Positions 33,034 to 46,000 of a stretch of DNA of 64,000 bases are shown here, piece by piece (position 1 is the first letter of the stretch; every line of letters begins with the position of its first letter). The stretch is from Metaphire vulgaris (lineage: Eukaryota; Annelida; Clitellata; Crassiclitellata; Megascolecidae), in the NCBI GenBank assembly GCA_018105865.1, contig CM030852.1:14901945-14965944 (forward strand). Reading direction: 5' to 3'. The translations under genes and the position numbers were made by a program. The notes beneath the pieces are model-generated. The model was not told where the DNA came from and did not search any database. It saw only the letters and a program-made list of their open reading frames with translations.

Positions 33034-36000
33034 CTTATAAAAATACAGCAAATATAAACTCTTCAATTTCCTAATTACACGCGGGAGATTCTGAAATATA
33101 AAAAGTTACCAAGCGTGTTACCATGTCGATTGATAAAAATAAATTATTTGTTAACGGCAAACTTTGATTTTGACATGGCATAATGTCAGAATGTAGGTCC
33201 TATTTCAAAATGTAGAAGCAAAATATTCGCGATGTCGAAATAATACTATGTACTGTATTTGCATTCCAGTTTGTTAACGCAAAACCGTTGCCTTAGACAT
33301 AAACTAAGAGTATAGGAAGCACTACAGCAGAGATTGGGCCGATTGCATGAATTACATGTAGGTCACGAGGGTTCGGATGAAGAAATGTGTTGGTTATACT
33401 TCATCGAAGTCATCTGTGTATTTAGGCCTAATTAAGATCTGGCTGTAAGCGTGTGTTTTGTAATGATCTGATTATTTCATCTTTATTCTTACCATCGTTT
33501 CCACTTATGTTGATATATTCAGGGCGTTGAGATAATCCTTCGTAGACCTGTATTGTCCGTTGATTCCGTTCTAATCCTTCGTAATGAGATGGTCCTGGAT
33601 GACCATTTGCACCGGAATTATGTGAATTATCAGCGTATCTGGATCCTAAGCAACGAATAGAAAATATTCTATAACTTCCAAAGTCAAAGTGACACCTTGC
33701 CTGGCCGTATACAGCGTTTGAACAGAATTTCAGCATTATTAAATAAATCTAAATTATCAAAACCTTTAAATATAGGGTTCCAACATCATTTTACTACGAA
33801 GACTTATTGTAAATCTTATATAAACACGAAATAGTTTAAATATAAATAAATAAATTAAAACAAGGTTTAAGTGGTTCAGGAAAGTCTGCCACGTGTGAGA
33901 GTCACTATGTAATCATCTATACTTCCAATTGATCTGTATATTCCCACCTTGGGACTGATTCGAATTCTTTCGACAGCAGTGGCTGGCAATGAGTATCCAA
34001 GGAACGAAAATTATTCCACAGATGACCAAACAGAAGATGAAGAGAACCATTCCACCGGAACATTCGCATCCTACAAAATACATAGCGTCATTTAATTAAT
34101 CTATAAAAAATGGAATTGCAGTGTGTCTCTACCTAACTAATAGCTAACAGTCTTCATAAAGGAATGGAATAAGGGGAAATATTCTCAGATAAACACACAG
34201 CGACATCCGATCAAATTCGCATCTGAAATAAAAGCAATGAACTATGCATACAGTAGAGAACAGCAAATAAGTGATCACAATTTTGTTTCTCACAAAAATT
34301 GGAATCACAATATATTGATTTGTGTTTAAGATCTGCGCCAAAATATATCTGACAAAGATGACATGGTGAGATGGAAATTACTATTACAATGGAGGTTCAT
34401 ACTACTACAGTGCAGTAAAAGCAACAGCAGCTGAGAACATGAAGACTTTCTTCTAATCTTATTCGATGAAAACGGTCTTTGCGTCTCAAAGAAATTCGCT
34501 AACACTGCAACATATATTCGATAATTTTTAGACTATTTAAAATCATGACTCACGAGAAAGATTCCATGCATGACGCATAGCTCAGGATTCTCAACAACCA
34601 AAGAGCAGCCAAAGAGCATGACAATCTCTTTGGATGGAATCTCAATATTCAGACGCTCCTTATCCTCTTAGACAGTTGAAGACTACTTTGATACTTTGAT
34701 ACGACTTAACAATAAATAATAGGCCTATGTCTTGAGCATTAAAGTAGTCTTAGAGTGGGAGTGTTAGAAAGTTGAAGACTAGTTTTATGCGTCAGATATT
34801 TTCTTGTCATTGAGACCGGACTTCCGGCCGCCTCAGGGCTTACTTCCTATGCTCGATATTAGCTAAAGATAATGTGACTCGTTCTTCAATAGGCCCACAC
34901 TTTTTCAATAAATATATAATTTTTGTGCTAATTAATAATAAAACTTTATGCTGTAAAAGAATTACTATTCTAACACTTACCTTTCTCGTTCATGCAAGGC
35001 AATGCTTTCTCTATCCAAGGAAACTCCTCATTTACGTTTTCCCTGCAGGATTTTGAGCAGCCATACCAAAGCAGAAATGCACACGCCGGCAACACGAAAA
35101 GCAAGAGGAGAAGTAGAAGCAAAAGCCATATCCAACCTATAATTATTTAAAATGAAGGGAAATATAAGATACAGTGTACCAAAGCCAATCTACAATTTCT
35201 GGGTTTAATGAAATGCAGTTTTGCTCTGCTTGGAAATGCTTAAATCTAAAGGCACAAATCTATATCTCTTTACGCATTATTTTTTTTTAAATCGGTGAAA
35301 GTTTGAACAGTTATAGCAGTATGCAAGCATTGTAATGGTTCCATTTTCCGGGAAAAGTGTATATTTGACGACGGCGACTTCTGTCTTATGGTAATGGAAA
35401 GTACACTTCTTCATTTCTTAAAATATGGAAGTTTAGGAAACATACCGTCAGCAGAGGATGGCCCTGGTGATAGATTCTCTAAAGAAAATAATTAGAACAT
35501 TCATTACACTTGCATACATGCATTTATATATAATATACTTTATACTTTAAAATATATACGTGTCTATTAATACAAAAGGCTCATCGCAATCGACCACATA
35601 GCATTGCCCAATAGAACACCTTCTATTCTATTAAGCTAATCAGACAGAAGAAAATGCAAATACTAAATGGATATTTTCATTCCATGACTCCCATCTAAAT
35701 ATCTAATGCTTTGACTCAGTTGTTCTGTAACTTGACAACATAAGATTATATGCAATGCAAGAGACATTTTACGAAATAATTTCTAATAATAATTATTATT
35801 AGGCATCGGTCAATCTTCAACACTGTTACCGTTCCAACTTCCCTTGCATGTCTTGTTTCCCTTACACGCTTTCCTCCTTCCTTTCCTTCGTCCATTATCA
35901 TTCATCTGACCCCCGTTCATCTCCTCCGTTCCTGTTCTCATCTTTAACACAACTCATAATATACTGTTTCACTCTTGCTTTTCCCTAAGACACGGTCTCC

Positions 36001-36753
36001 AAAGCCATACTTCGGCGTTGCAGTCCAAGAATCCGCTTTAGTGAGAGATAAAAGGAGACGGAATGGATAGGGATAAAAGGACAATCTTCGTCATTCAGTC
36101 CATCGCCCAACTGTCGAATAGACCTACTTCCGGGTGCGTTCAGTTGCTCTCTGTTATAGCGGCTCAGCAATAAATGAACATTTTCACTGGCGACCGAAGC
36201 TCGATCATACGTATCATACGTATTATATTTTTCGTATCATATGCACGTATTTTAACGTATGACTCTTTATCATACGCGCTATCATACGTTAGCAAAAATA
36301 CCTTAGGTCTACCCAGCCATGAAATTGCGTCACTTACTGCAGTCTGTTAACCATTTATCTGCGCAAAGAAATTAAAAGGAAACAAGTGTTAACGAAGTGA
36401 ATTTCGGGATCAGTTACAGTGTCGTGGCGTGACGTCGCAATTGATATTGCTCGCTAAGTAAGCAAATTATAAGTAACCGAGCGGACTTATAAAATACGCG
36501 TATCATACGCGTATTTTATTTTCTTATTCATACGCACGTATTTTAACGTATTTTATTTTGTCATACGCGTATGATCGAGCTTTGCTGGCGACGTCTAAAA
36601 TCCCTCCCAAGTCTGAAGCCGAGTCTCATTATGCTGCACGTGACTTCATTCACTTTAACAATCGCATGAGCTTTGGCGCTACATCAATAATCAATCATGT
36701 AGATGCAGTAGTGGTATCAATTGCTGCTTACTGCGAAGGACTATAGGATGATG

Positions 36754-36851
<98 letters not shown>

Positions 36852-39800
36852 CCATTAAGATCAAGCTATTCATCGGAATCATATTTTGTGAATAAAGAGC
36901 TATTCACATACAAAGAGGCAACCGACATAACACCTTAAACTAATTTACGTTCGGCAATTTTTGTATCCAGAAACTAAACTCGCGAATGAGCCCAGCGCAT
37001 TTGTTGGATTGGCGCATGAACGACAATTATGAGACATCACTTGCAAACATCTTGTCAAAAGTAGTAGATGAAAGCTGAATCAAGCATCAGGCATGAGAAA
37101 TAATCAAAGATCAAACAAAAAAGGAAACAAACAAAGCGCTAAAATGAACAGAACGAAAGAAATGAAATATTTCCAGTGTTAGCATTCACTTCTTACTCGA
37201 AAGCAATCAAAAGTAAATAGTGTTGAGTTTCAAAGGCTGTTTGTTGATTAAAAAATCATTGAATTTTAGAAACATTTGATGCCATTGGGAATTCTATATT
37301 GGCATTATACATATATGAGGAGCAATATTTCTTAAAATTAAAATTCAGCAACAAACATTATTATTATGAATTCATAATTGAAATCTATTCCCAGACCGGT
37401 TTCTTAAAGCTCGATATAATTTACAGTAAGTGTACAAGATCCACAAAATCTGCTTCCAACATTTAATTATATGTCTTCCTTAAGAAGAAATTTATTATTT
37501 TCAGAAACTGAAATCCCACGATTTGTGATTTGAAATTAGGACGCAATCATAATAAAATACTGTCATGTAGACGTGTTTAAATTTCAATTCCCGTTGTTTA
37601 CCTGGCGGAGTAATTTCTGTCGTATTGCTTCCAATGAAACTGCGACCGTTGATGGTATTGTTGGCTACGCATTTGTAAGAACCTGACGTAGTTACGACTG
37701 TTTGTTGATCGGTCGAGATTTGGTTTTGACATTGATCGTACCAGACATAAGTAGGATTTGGTATGCCGTTTGCCGTGCATGTTAGGAGAGTTGCGGTGAC
37801 ATTTTCTGTACTTTTCGTAGCGTTTCCACAGCTGTACGCGTTGGCATTGCTTTGAAGACTGATCTTGTTACCAGTTTCAATTTTAGAGATCTTTGATGCA
37901 ATGTTCGTAGACTGTGTAATATTGACTTCGGAAACACCTTCTGTTAAAAACCAAAATAAAAATACATTCACTATCGGGAAATCCTGAAGGTTTGCTTCTG
38001 ATGCAAGAGATTCAAGCAGGTTGAGTTATTTTTGTCGGTGTTTTCAATGAATATTTAGCCAAATTAACGATCCCATAAAGGCAAAATTGAGAGCAACTGT
38101 TAAAAATACTTTCACCCCAACTCAATAATTTTGTTAAACGTACTCTAAGTGCAGGGTTTAATCTAGGCCGTTTCCGGGGGAAATTGCCTTTTCCCCGGAA
38201 ATTTCAAATTCCTCCGGAAATTTTGGCATACTACATCAACTAACAACGGCCCTCTAGCTGAATTCCCCCCGGCTTTTTCAGTTTCACTCCGGCTTTGTTA
38301 TTTTCCCCCGGAGTCCAGGAGTCTGGATTAAACACTGTCTAAGTGGAAGTGGAAATACACCTGAAGATTGGTTTTTGCTGGTCTCTAAGTTGTTAAATGC
38401 TCAAAGCTGCTGCAGAATGAAATTTGACTGACCATTCAGTACAATGCTCTGCAAATGGTTTTGCGGCCAAAACACAGGCTAACCCCATGATGGGCATTCT
38501 TCCTCTTTTTCTACATAGACTTATTCATCCGCTTGTGCAGAATACATTGCAACTGTTTAATAATCAGACAATTTTGTCGTCTTTCTCAATTTCTCCAATC
38601 AGTAATTTTTAATCGTTCCTCGTAGTCATGTAAACCACACGTGCTATTTCTTGTTGTGGCTATTTTTCTTCTGTCAGGAAACTTCTTAAATATTTAGAAA
38701 AAGGATGGCTTATGCGTTGGGTTAGCTCATGGAGTGGGGTGGGTGGGGTCAGGTTGGATCAGAAATTTAGGCAGTTATGTTGGATTGAGTCGGGTTGGGT
38801 TGCACCATTGAAATGTTTAAAATGAAATTAGGCAGAAATATAAATGATTATTAACAAATAAATAAGATTGTATCCATGTTACATTTGATCTGTTTTACAC
38901 TAATGTTCTTGTTTCATGAAATCCGTCCTTCTAGTTCTCGATGTATACTTTTGTCAAGACTCGTTTAATGCACATTTTATGCAGTAATTGTCGCTAACTA
39001 ACGAACTTGTTGACTTTAGTTAGTTGATGCTTCGTTGGGGTAGGGTGGGCGAATGCTTCCAATTGTCGGCGTAGGTTGGGTGGGTTGGAGATTTGATGGG
39101 TCGGGTTCAAAAAAGGACCCATGGCTATCTCTGATTCAGACTCCTAGACATTCTCCATTAGTGTATATTATTACCAAGGAAACCCTTGTGAATGAGTGGG
39201 ATCTTTACAATTCGAAAATGTCGAAAATGGCCAAACATTTGATGATGCTATATATGGATGACCCTTTAATGTAGACGTGACAAGTAATGCTAACTCCAAA
39301 ACGGCAGAAAGGATGGCTATTTCTAGTATGATTTTTACTGTTTCGTAAATTTCATTAGCACTACTTGTATACACTTGAAATGTAAGTATGTTTATCACTA
39401 TACGAAGATGAATTATTACTCCAAGAATTGACTTACTACATTTGTCCATTGTGAATGCACTGTCATCGTCTAGCTTATATGTTACACTGGCTGTATGATT
39501 GTTTCCGTTGATAGCATTAGTAACTGAACAGACGTATTCTCCTCCGAATTCCGCTGTAATACGTGTTCCGCTAACAACTTCATTACGAATGACGTCCAAC
39601 CAGTGAATGTCATGTGGAGGAGGATAAGCATAGGGATGACATTCGAGGATTTTGTACTCACACTTGCCAGATTCTTCTACGTGAGATGTTTCGTTAATGC
39701 TGGACTCATTAAATTTAATGCCTGTAAAACAAAAACACATTAACTGCATTGTATGAAGTCAGATGCATACCCATAAATATTGTTTTTAGTTGGTTATTGC

Positions 39801-39974
39801 ATTATCTTCGTCGCACAACTCTGACGGACAGTTAATCATTTTGAAAACCGGTTTTATTCGCAACAGTATTTTGCGGCTATTTCTGAGTTGCATATGAATT
39901 TGTTAAAATCGACGGTAGAGATATTTTACCATAAATTCTATCTGGACATATAATAAGAGCACCGCTGATACAGC

Positions 39975-40010
<36 letters not shown>

Positions 40011-43000
40011 CCTTTAGGTTCTACCATTCCTTCACCGCATGAAGACGGTTAACATTGAGAGAAAATGTTCGCATGAATTCGAATGTGAGCTGTACTTCTT
40101 TAGATCATGCAGCAATATGGAAGAAATGCCAATCGTGTCTCTGGAGAAAGCTATAGGCCTATATAGCAACCAAAATACTACCCCTTGGCACCTCTTTCTC
40201 ATGGAATATTGCATATATAGCTGTTTATTTGAACTCTAGATTGCAATTTTCGATTTGCACAATTTTGCATAGATTTCATTTTACAGTTTTCAACCCATGC
40301 GGTGTATGCCCTCTTCTGAGCAAGCCGAATTCTCTAGTATGCATTTGGAATTACATGGAAGAATCTAAAGGGTGTAACAAACGTTTCTGACCCACGTGTC
40401 TCATTGAAGTGAAACATTACTTGCTTACACTGTGAACCAAAAAATCCCGAGCCCATTTTATTTTGTCAAATTTTAACCAATTTTTGATCGCGTGAAACGA
40501 GCTAGGCAATTGGCTGCAGTCAACTCCTTCGCACAGCGCCTTCTTCAGACACTTCAACTGCAGATCGTCGTGAATAATAACACTGGTCTACATTTTTAAA
40601 AAAAAATTTCTGCTGACCTAGGTATTTTTGCTGATTTTACCCAATTGAGAGGTGCTGATTCCAGATATGAAGTCAAAAATTATGCAACACGTCAAATTTT
40701 TTCGCAAATTAGGAATGCTTAATTAAAGGTGTTAAAGTCAAACATAAGGGAAAATAGGAAATTCTGAAGAACCGATAACACGTAATATTTTTTATTCAGC
40801 CCAAAAATGAGTCTGTCTTCTAACCAAGAGAGCAATAAGAGCAATAGCTAGTTGCTTAAATTTAAGTTTTGAGAAAGGAATCTTCTTTTTTTGGATGCTC
40901 CGGTATAGTTATGGTCACAGTTGTCACGCTGTAAACACCAGCAGTGTGAAGGTCAAGGATGGATTTACCTATCCTGTCCTCGACATTATAATCGATGCGC
41001 ATAGGTTAGCTATATCAAGATGAGTTATGAGTCGGATCAACCGAGAAATCATGTAAAGCAACACAGCGGTGGTATTTCAAATATTATTAAAATGTCATCT
41101 GTCTTCCACCTAACAACATGTAAATTAGATTAACAATTTCTCAGCAATATATATCAGTTACTTAATTTACTATTCTATTATTAGTCTACCCAGAGGCTGG
41201 TCAATTAACAAGAAAACTTATCACTTCCTCCCCATCTTTTGTGATCCAAGGATGATCTCTTTTCCATCGTTCTTTCTCGACTCTCGGTGTTGACCGTGAA
41301 GATTTGTTGAGTAGTTTCGAACGGAATTCTTCTTACTTCCTGCGTCTATGCACAAATGTCCATGTCGTCAGAGCTGCCGTTGAATGTCTTCGACGATCCT
41401 CCTCTGCTTCTTCTTTAACGTCCCGATATAATCGTCTCGAAAGATAGTTCGTTGACTTCACGATTAGGCCTATCCCTCATTACTGAATTTTTCTACACTA
41501 TAGCTTTATCGTTTTCTATGACAGATGTGTCATAATCATCATTCACGCCACGAATCCAGTTTCTTCGTAAACGAAATCCCCACGAGAGGTGTCCATAAAC
41601 CGTCTGCTGTATGACCCCCTCTTCCTCTCAACGTATTTATATTTTCTTTAGCGCCCTCTGGCTGTCCATCGACGTCGCAGTCACGTTCCGATTGGTTGAT
41701 GACAGGCTCCCAAGTCCTCCCACATCTATTATTATTCATAAGCGACCAGCCTCAACGACCAGCCTCAATTAATATAATCACTTTTCTTAACCTGAACGAT
41801 TTTAACATATATTGAGACCATCACATATGCCCCCCTTTTAAAAAGTCATTTATGACGATTAAACAGTCTCATTATGTTAACAATCGTCAGACATGCCAAT
41901 CATTACAATTTCCATCAATTAATAAAAGTCTATTCACAGCTACTACTGATTATGTGTGCTTAACGTCGCATTAAACATCGACTAAACATGCAAGTACTCA
42001 AACAGAACAAAACTAAATGCGACCTTACTTTATCTCTTCAGCAATTCCACTTTAAGCTTTATATAACACAAATATGCTGCTTCTAGATGAATAAACTCAG
42101 TTATGCAAATGTAGGCTATGACTACTATTTCAACTCTCCAATGGTCACACTCATTACCTTGCTTGCTTAAGAATCAACCAAAGGCGACTTAAACAGTCTA
42201 ATATCTTATTATCTTCTCCCTTGATATACTTAATATAAAATTACAAAACTAAGTTACTAATTGCTAGAGCCCACCTCATTACTCTCACATTAAACATGGA
42301 ATATAACATGCAATATACTCTAAGGTCATGACTCATCGGTCATCATTTTAATTCTAACAATGAAATTTAAAGTAATCCGCCATCGCATCGTGGTTTCCCT
42401 ACATATTCCCTAGTCTTATTTCGAACTAATAATTGCTACTGAATGAATTCACAATGAATTAACGATAACAAGGGCTGCCTATAAATAACCTCAGCTTCTT
42501 TACCTTCTAGACTGCTTTCTAAAGTCAAAATCACGTCCCTTTAAAAATGTCTCTGACTCGTTTTCACATACAGCAGAAGCATATCCGTTGGCTTTCCATT
42601 GTCTGGCTTTCAATTTCGTATTCCAGTGCAGATTTCCAAATAATTCGGAGTTTGTCTTCTCAATATTGAACAAACTATTACCAACAACCATGCAGCGATA
42701 ATCTCACATTCATCATACGGAAATAAATGTGGACTCCCGCCACAGTTGCTGTCTTTAAATCATCCACAACCCCTAGCCGGTTAATAAATGGTTTGTGAGC
42801 CCCAACCAGTCTGATATTTAATTTCTCAATTATCTCCACTGCTCTCAATGTGGAATCCTTTTGTAAGAACACAAGTCCCAGATCTGTTCCATCATCCCGC
42901 AGCAAATTAATAACTCCCGGATCTCTGAAATCCTTAGTAGAAGAACTTTCCTCGGTTACACATGACAGATCATCGTTTCCTTGTATTTCTCTTTGATCTC

Positions 43001-46000
43001 CATAACTCCTGCGAGTTGAAAGCGACTTCTCTCTTCTCTTAGCAATTTCACATTCGAATAAAATCTTCTTCCAATTCATGTACCTCTGTATCTTAACTTT
43101 TCTCGAAGATCTTTGCTTTAAGCAGCGCCTCGGACAGACGACTTTTCTACCAAATAATTCCATTGATCCAAATTTGATCTTCCGTTTCTTGAAAAACTTC
43201 AGTAACATACTTTTCTTCGATTTATCCGTAATGTCTTTCGCACACACTTCAGATCTATTTTCTTTATCCTCTTCATTGTCTCTTTTTGAATATCTCTGCG
43301 GTCTGAAATTTCCATAATTAGTCTTTTGCACAGTACCTTTGACAACCACGAGACAACCTGAAATATCTTCGTCATTTTTCTCTTTGCCTCTGCACTGAGT
43401 TGCATCTAGGATCTTTAACTGAACGAATCCAAAAGCCAGCTTCTCTTGATTTCCTCTGATTGGATTCTTCCATTCAGCAAGCTCGCCAAATCCACGCAAA
43501 GCTTTTCGAGAATAACCTTTCTCGCATCTAGAACTTCCATTACCGTCACTACGCCAATTTAACTTCACCTCCCACCATAGATTCAGCTTCTCTCCGTAAT
43601 CTCCAGACAAATTAGCATTCTTCAACGTTTGTCCAAGGAAACTCTTCACATCACCCAAAGCGTCCCTTCTACAATACGAGATTAACACATAATTTCCATT
43701 AGCTTCACGCTCGAATATTAGATTCCGAAGGTTTTCACGATCTTCATCAACTTCTGAGCTTTCGTATTCGTTTCCAACTGCTCTCACAAGTGCAATCCGA
43801 ATGACCGTTGATTCTGTCATCTCCTTTACTTTGTACTTCATTCTTCTTCTTCTTTCCTTGAGACCAAATTGAATCCCAAGTGCTGTATATACGTCTTCCT
43901 TCTCCCAATTCTTTTGTTTCTTCCCGTTCGCCTTGACGATACTACCAGCATAATTAGATAGTAATATACTTTCTTTAAGTCTGATTGAGCTCTTCATGGC
44001 AGAAACTTTTAAATGCAACTCCATATGACCAATCCAATTTCGAAATCTGAGTTCATTTCTTTCCTCGATAACAAAGCATTCGATAACAAAGCATTCGAAA
44101 CTTTTACCAAAGTCTCTTAGAAGCGCTTGCAGCAGATCATTTGTTGTCGAATACAGAAGATTGCTAATGATCGAAGATTCCATTACTTTTCTCGTCTCCC
44201 AATTAAAGCACTCTACCGATATGTCATTTTCCTCCTCGCCTGAAGGAATTTCAATTCGCCGAAACCCCTGTCTCTCCTCTCCTTTCAGATTTCCTGTCCA
44301 TTCCTTAATCTCTACATTCCCATCGCTCGCTGACATTTTAACTGCTGCCTTTCTGTAGAGCCATACTTTCTCAATTTCCTTTACTCCTCTCCTTTCAAGC
44401 GTGACATCCGATGTAGGCAAAACTAATAATTGGGGTTCTTTGCAAACCGTCACCGCTGAACCGTGTCTCCCATGACAAAAGTTCAAATCTCCAAATTTCC
44501 TCATAATTGTCGGACACATGACAATAAATTTTCGTCTCCCGTCGTTAACTTCAGCAGTTGACCTTCCTGCGATAGATTCGTTGACCACGTCGTTAGTCGA
44601 ATTGTTCTCCTCTTCTTCTCCTTCTTCCTCTCCTTCTTCTCTTTCTTTTTCGTCTTCACCTTCTTCTTCTTCCTTCTCCTCTGCTTCCTCTTCTCCTTCT
44701 TTCTTTCCTTCTTCTTCTTCTTCTTCTTCTTCATCATCATCTTCTTCTTCTTCTTCCTCTTCTTCTTCATCATCTTCTTCTTCTTCTTCCTCTTCTTCAT
44801 CATCTTCTTTTTCTTCTTCTTCTTCTTCTTCTTCTTCTTGTTCTTCTTCATCATCTTCTTCTTCTTCTTCTTCTTCTTCATCATCATCTTCTTCTTCTTC
44901 TTCTTCTTCCTCCATCCGAGCAATTAGTGTCATCCTTTCATGAGCACAGTTCTCTGACAACGAATGGTTTATAATTACTTCCGCAGCAGGTGGTCTCTTC
45001 TTCACCCCTTCTCTTTCGTCTTCCTCCTGACCTGTAAGTTGCCAGCCCAAAGTATCTGTGTCACGTCCTCCCGTATAGCTATCGTTGAAATGGTAGACCC
45101 CTCGCTTTCCCGCATTCCTTCTTGGCGAAATCGGATCTTCTCTGAAGATTGCCCCGTCTTCTAACATACAATAATCGTGTATTCCATCGGCTGTACCATT
45201 AAGACTCAGGGTAGAAATTTCAAATGGGGTCGAATAATTATTCCCATCTGCTATCAGTTGAAGAATCTCATTTTCCTCTTGTGGGTCACAAGGTTGACCT
45301 CGGCCTGCATTCACTTTAGCTGTCATCTGGACAAAATCTTTCCCTCTTCCTTCTGTGTCAGGTATCCTGTTTCCGCTATTCCGACGCTCCTCATTGTGTA
45401 GACGTGTACTCTGCTCTCTGTCTGACCTTTCAATCGTCTCTTTGTCTTGTTGAACTTCCCAGTTTCCACGTTGAAACTTCAATTCATGGTCGGCTTGTTT
45501 CACAACCACCTCCTTCATTTTCTCCTCAGAATTTTCCGCTGGCACCTGCTTGTCTTTGTCATCAACTGTACGTTTACTCGTCTTCCTGGCAGCAATTTGT
45601 TTATCAAGCTGTTCCAGCTTTAATAGTAGTTCGGCTTTCTTGAGTTCATACTGTCTTCGCTCTCTCTCCTCTTCTCGTCTTTCCTTTTCAGCTTCTCGTC
45701 TTTCCTTTTCAGCTTCTCGTCTTTCATTTTCAGCTTCCTTTTGTCGTAATCTTTCAAATTCTTTCTTTGCAAAATCCTGAAGCGCCACACCTTTGTGGCC
45801 TAGTTGTCTGCCTAACTGAACAATTTCTTTATATTCTGACGTCATGTCGATATCATGTAACAATCCTCTTAATTATATCAATAGGCGCTATACAAATCTC
45901 CTTTTCTTTACAACGACTCTCTTGACTATATCAGTGGCGCTATATCAAATCTCTTCTCTTATACTATAGCCTGGTGCTATATAACTTTCGGCCTGTTGCT

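Noticed and set aside
41539..41739. 66-codon frame repeated identically at 46961-47161
   Set aside because: Identity follows from the two LTRs being copies; it is not evidence of coding selection.
44518..44943. Plus-strand 141-codon poly-serine frame
   Set aside because: It is the complement of the Glu/Asp repeat in the 1061-codon ORF and has no other support.
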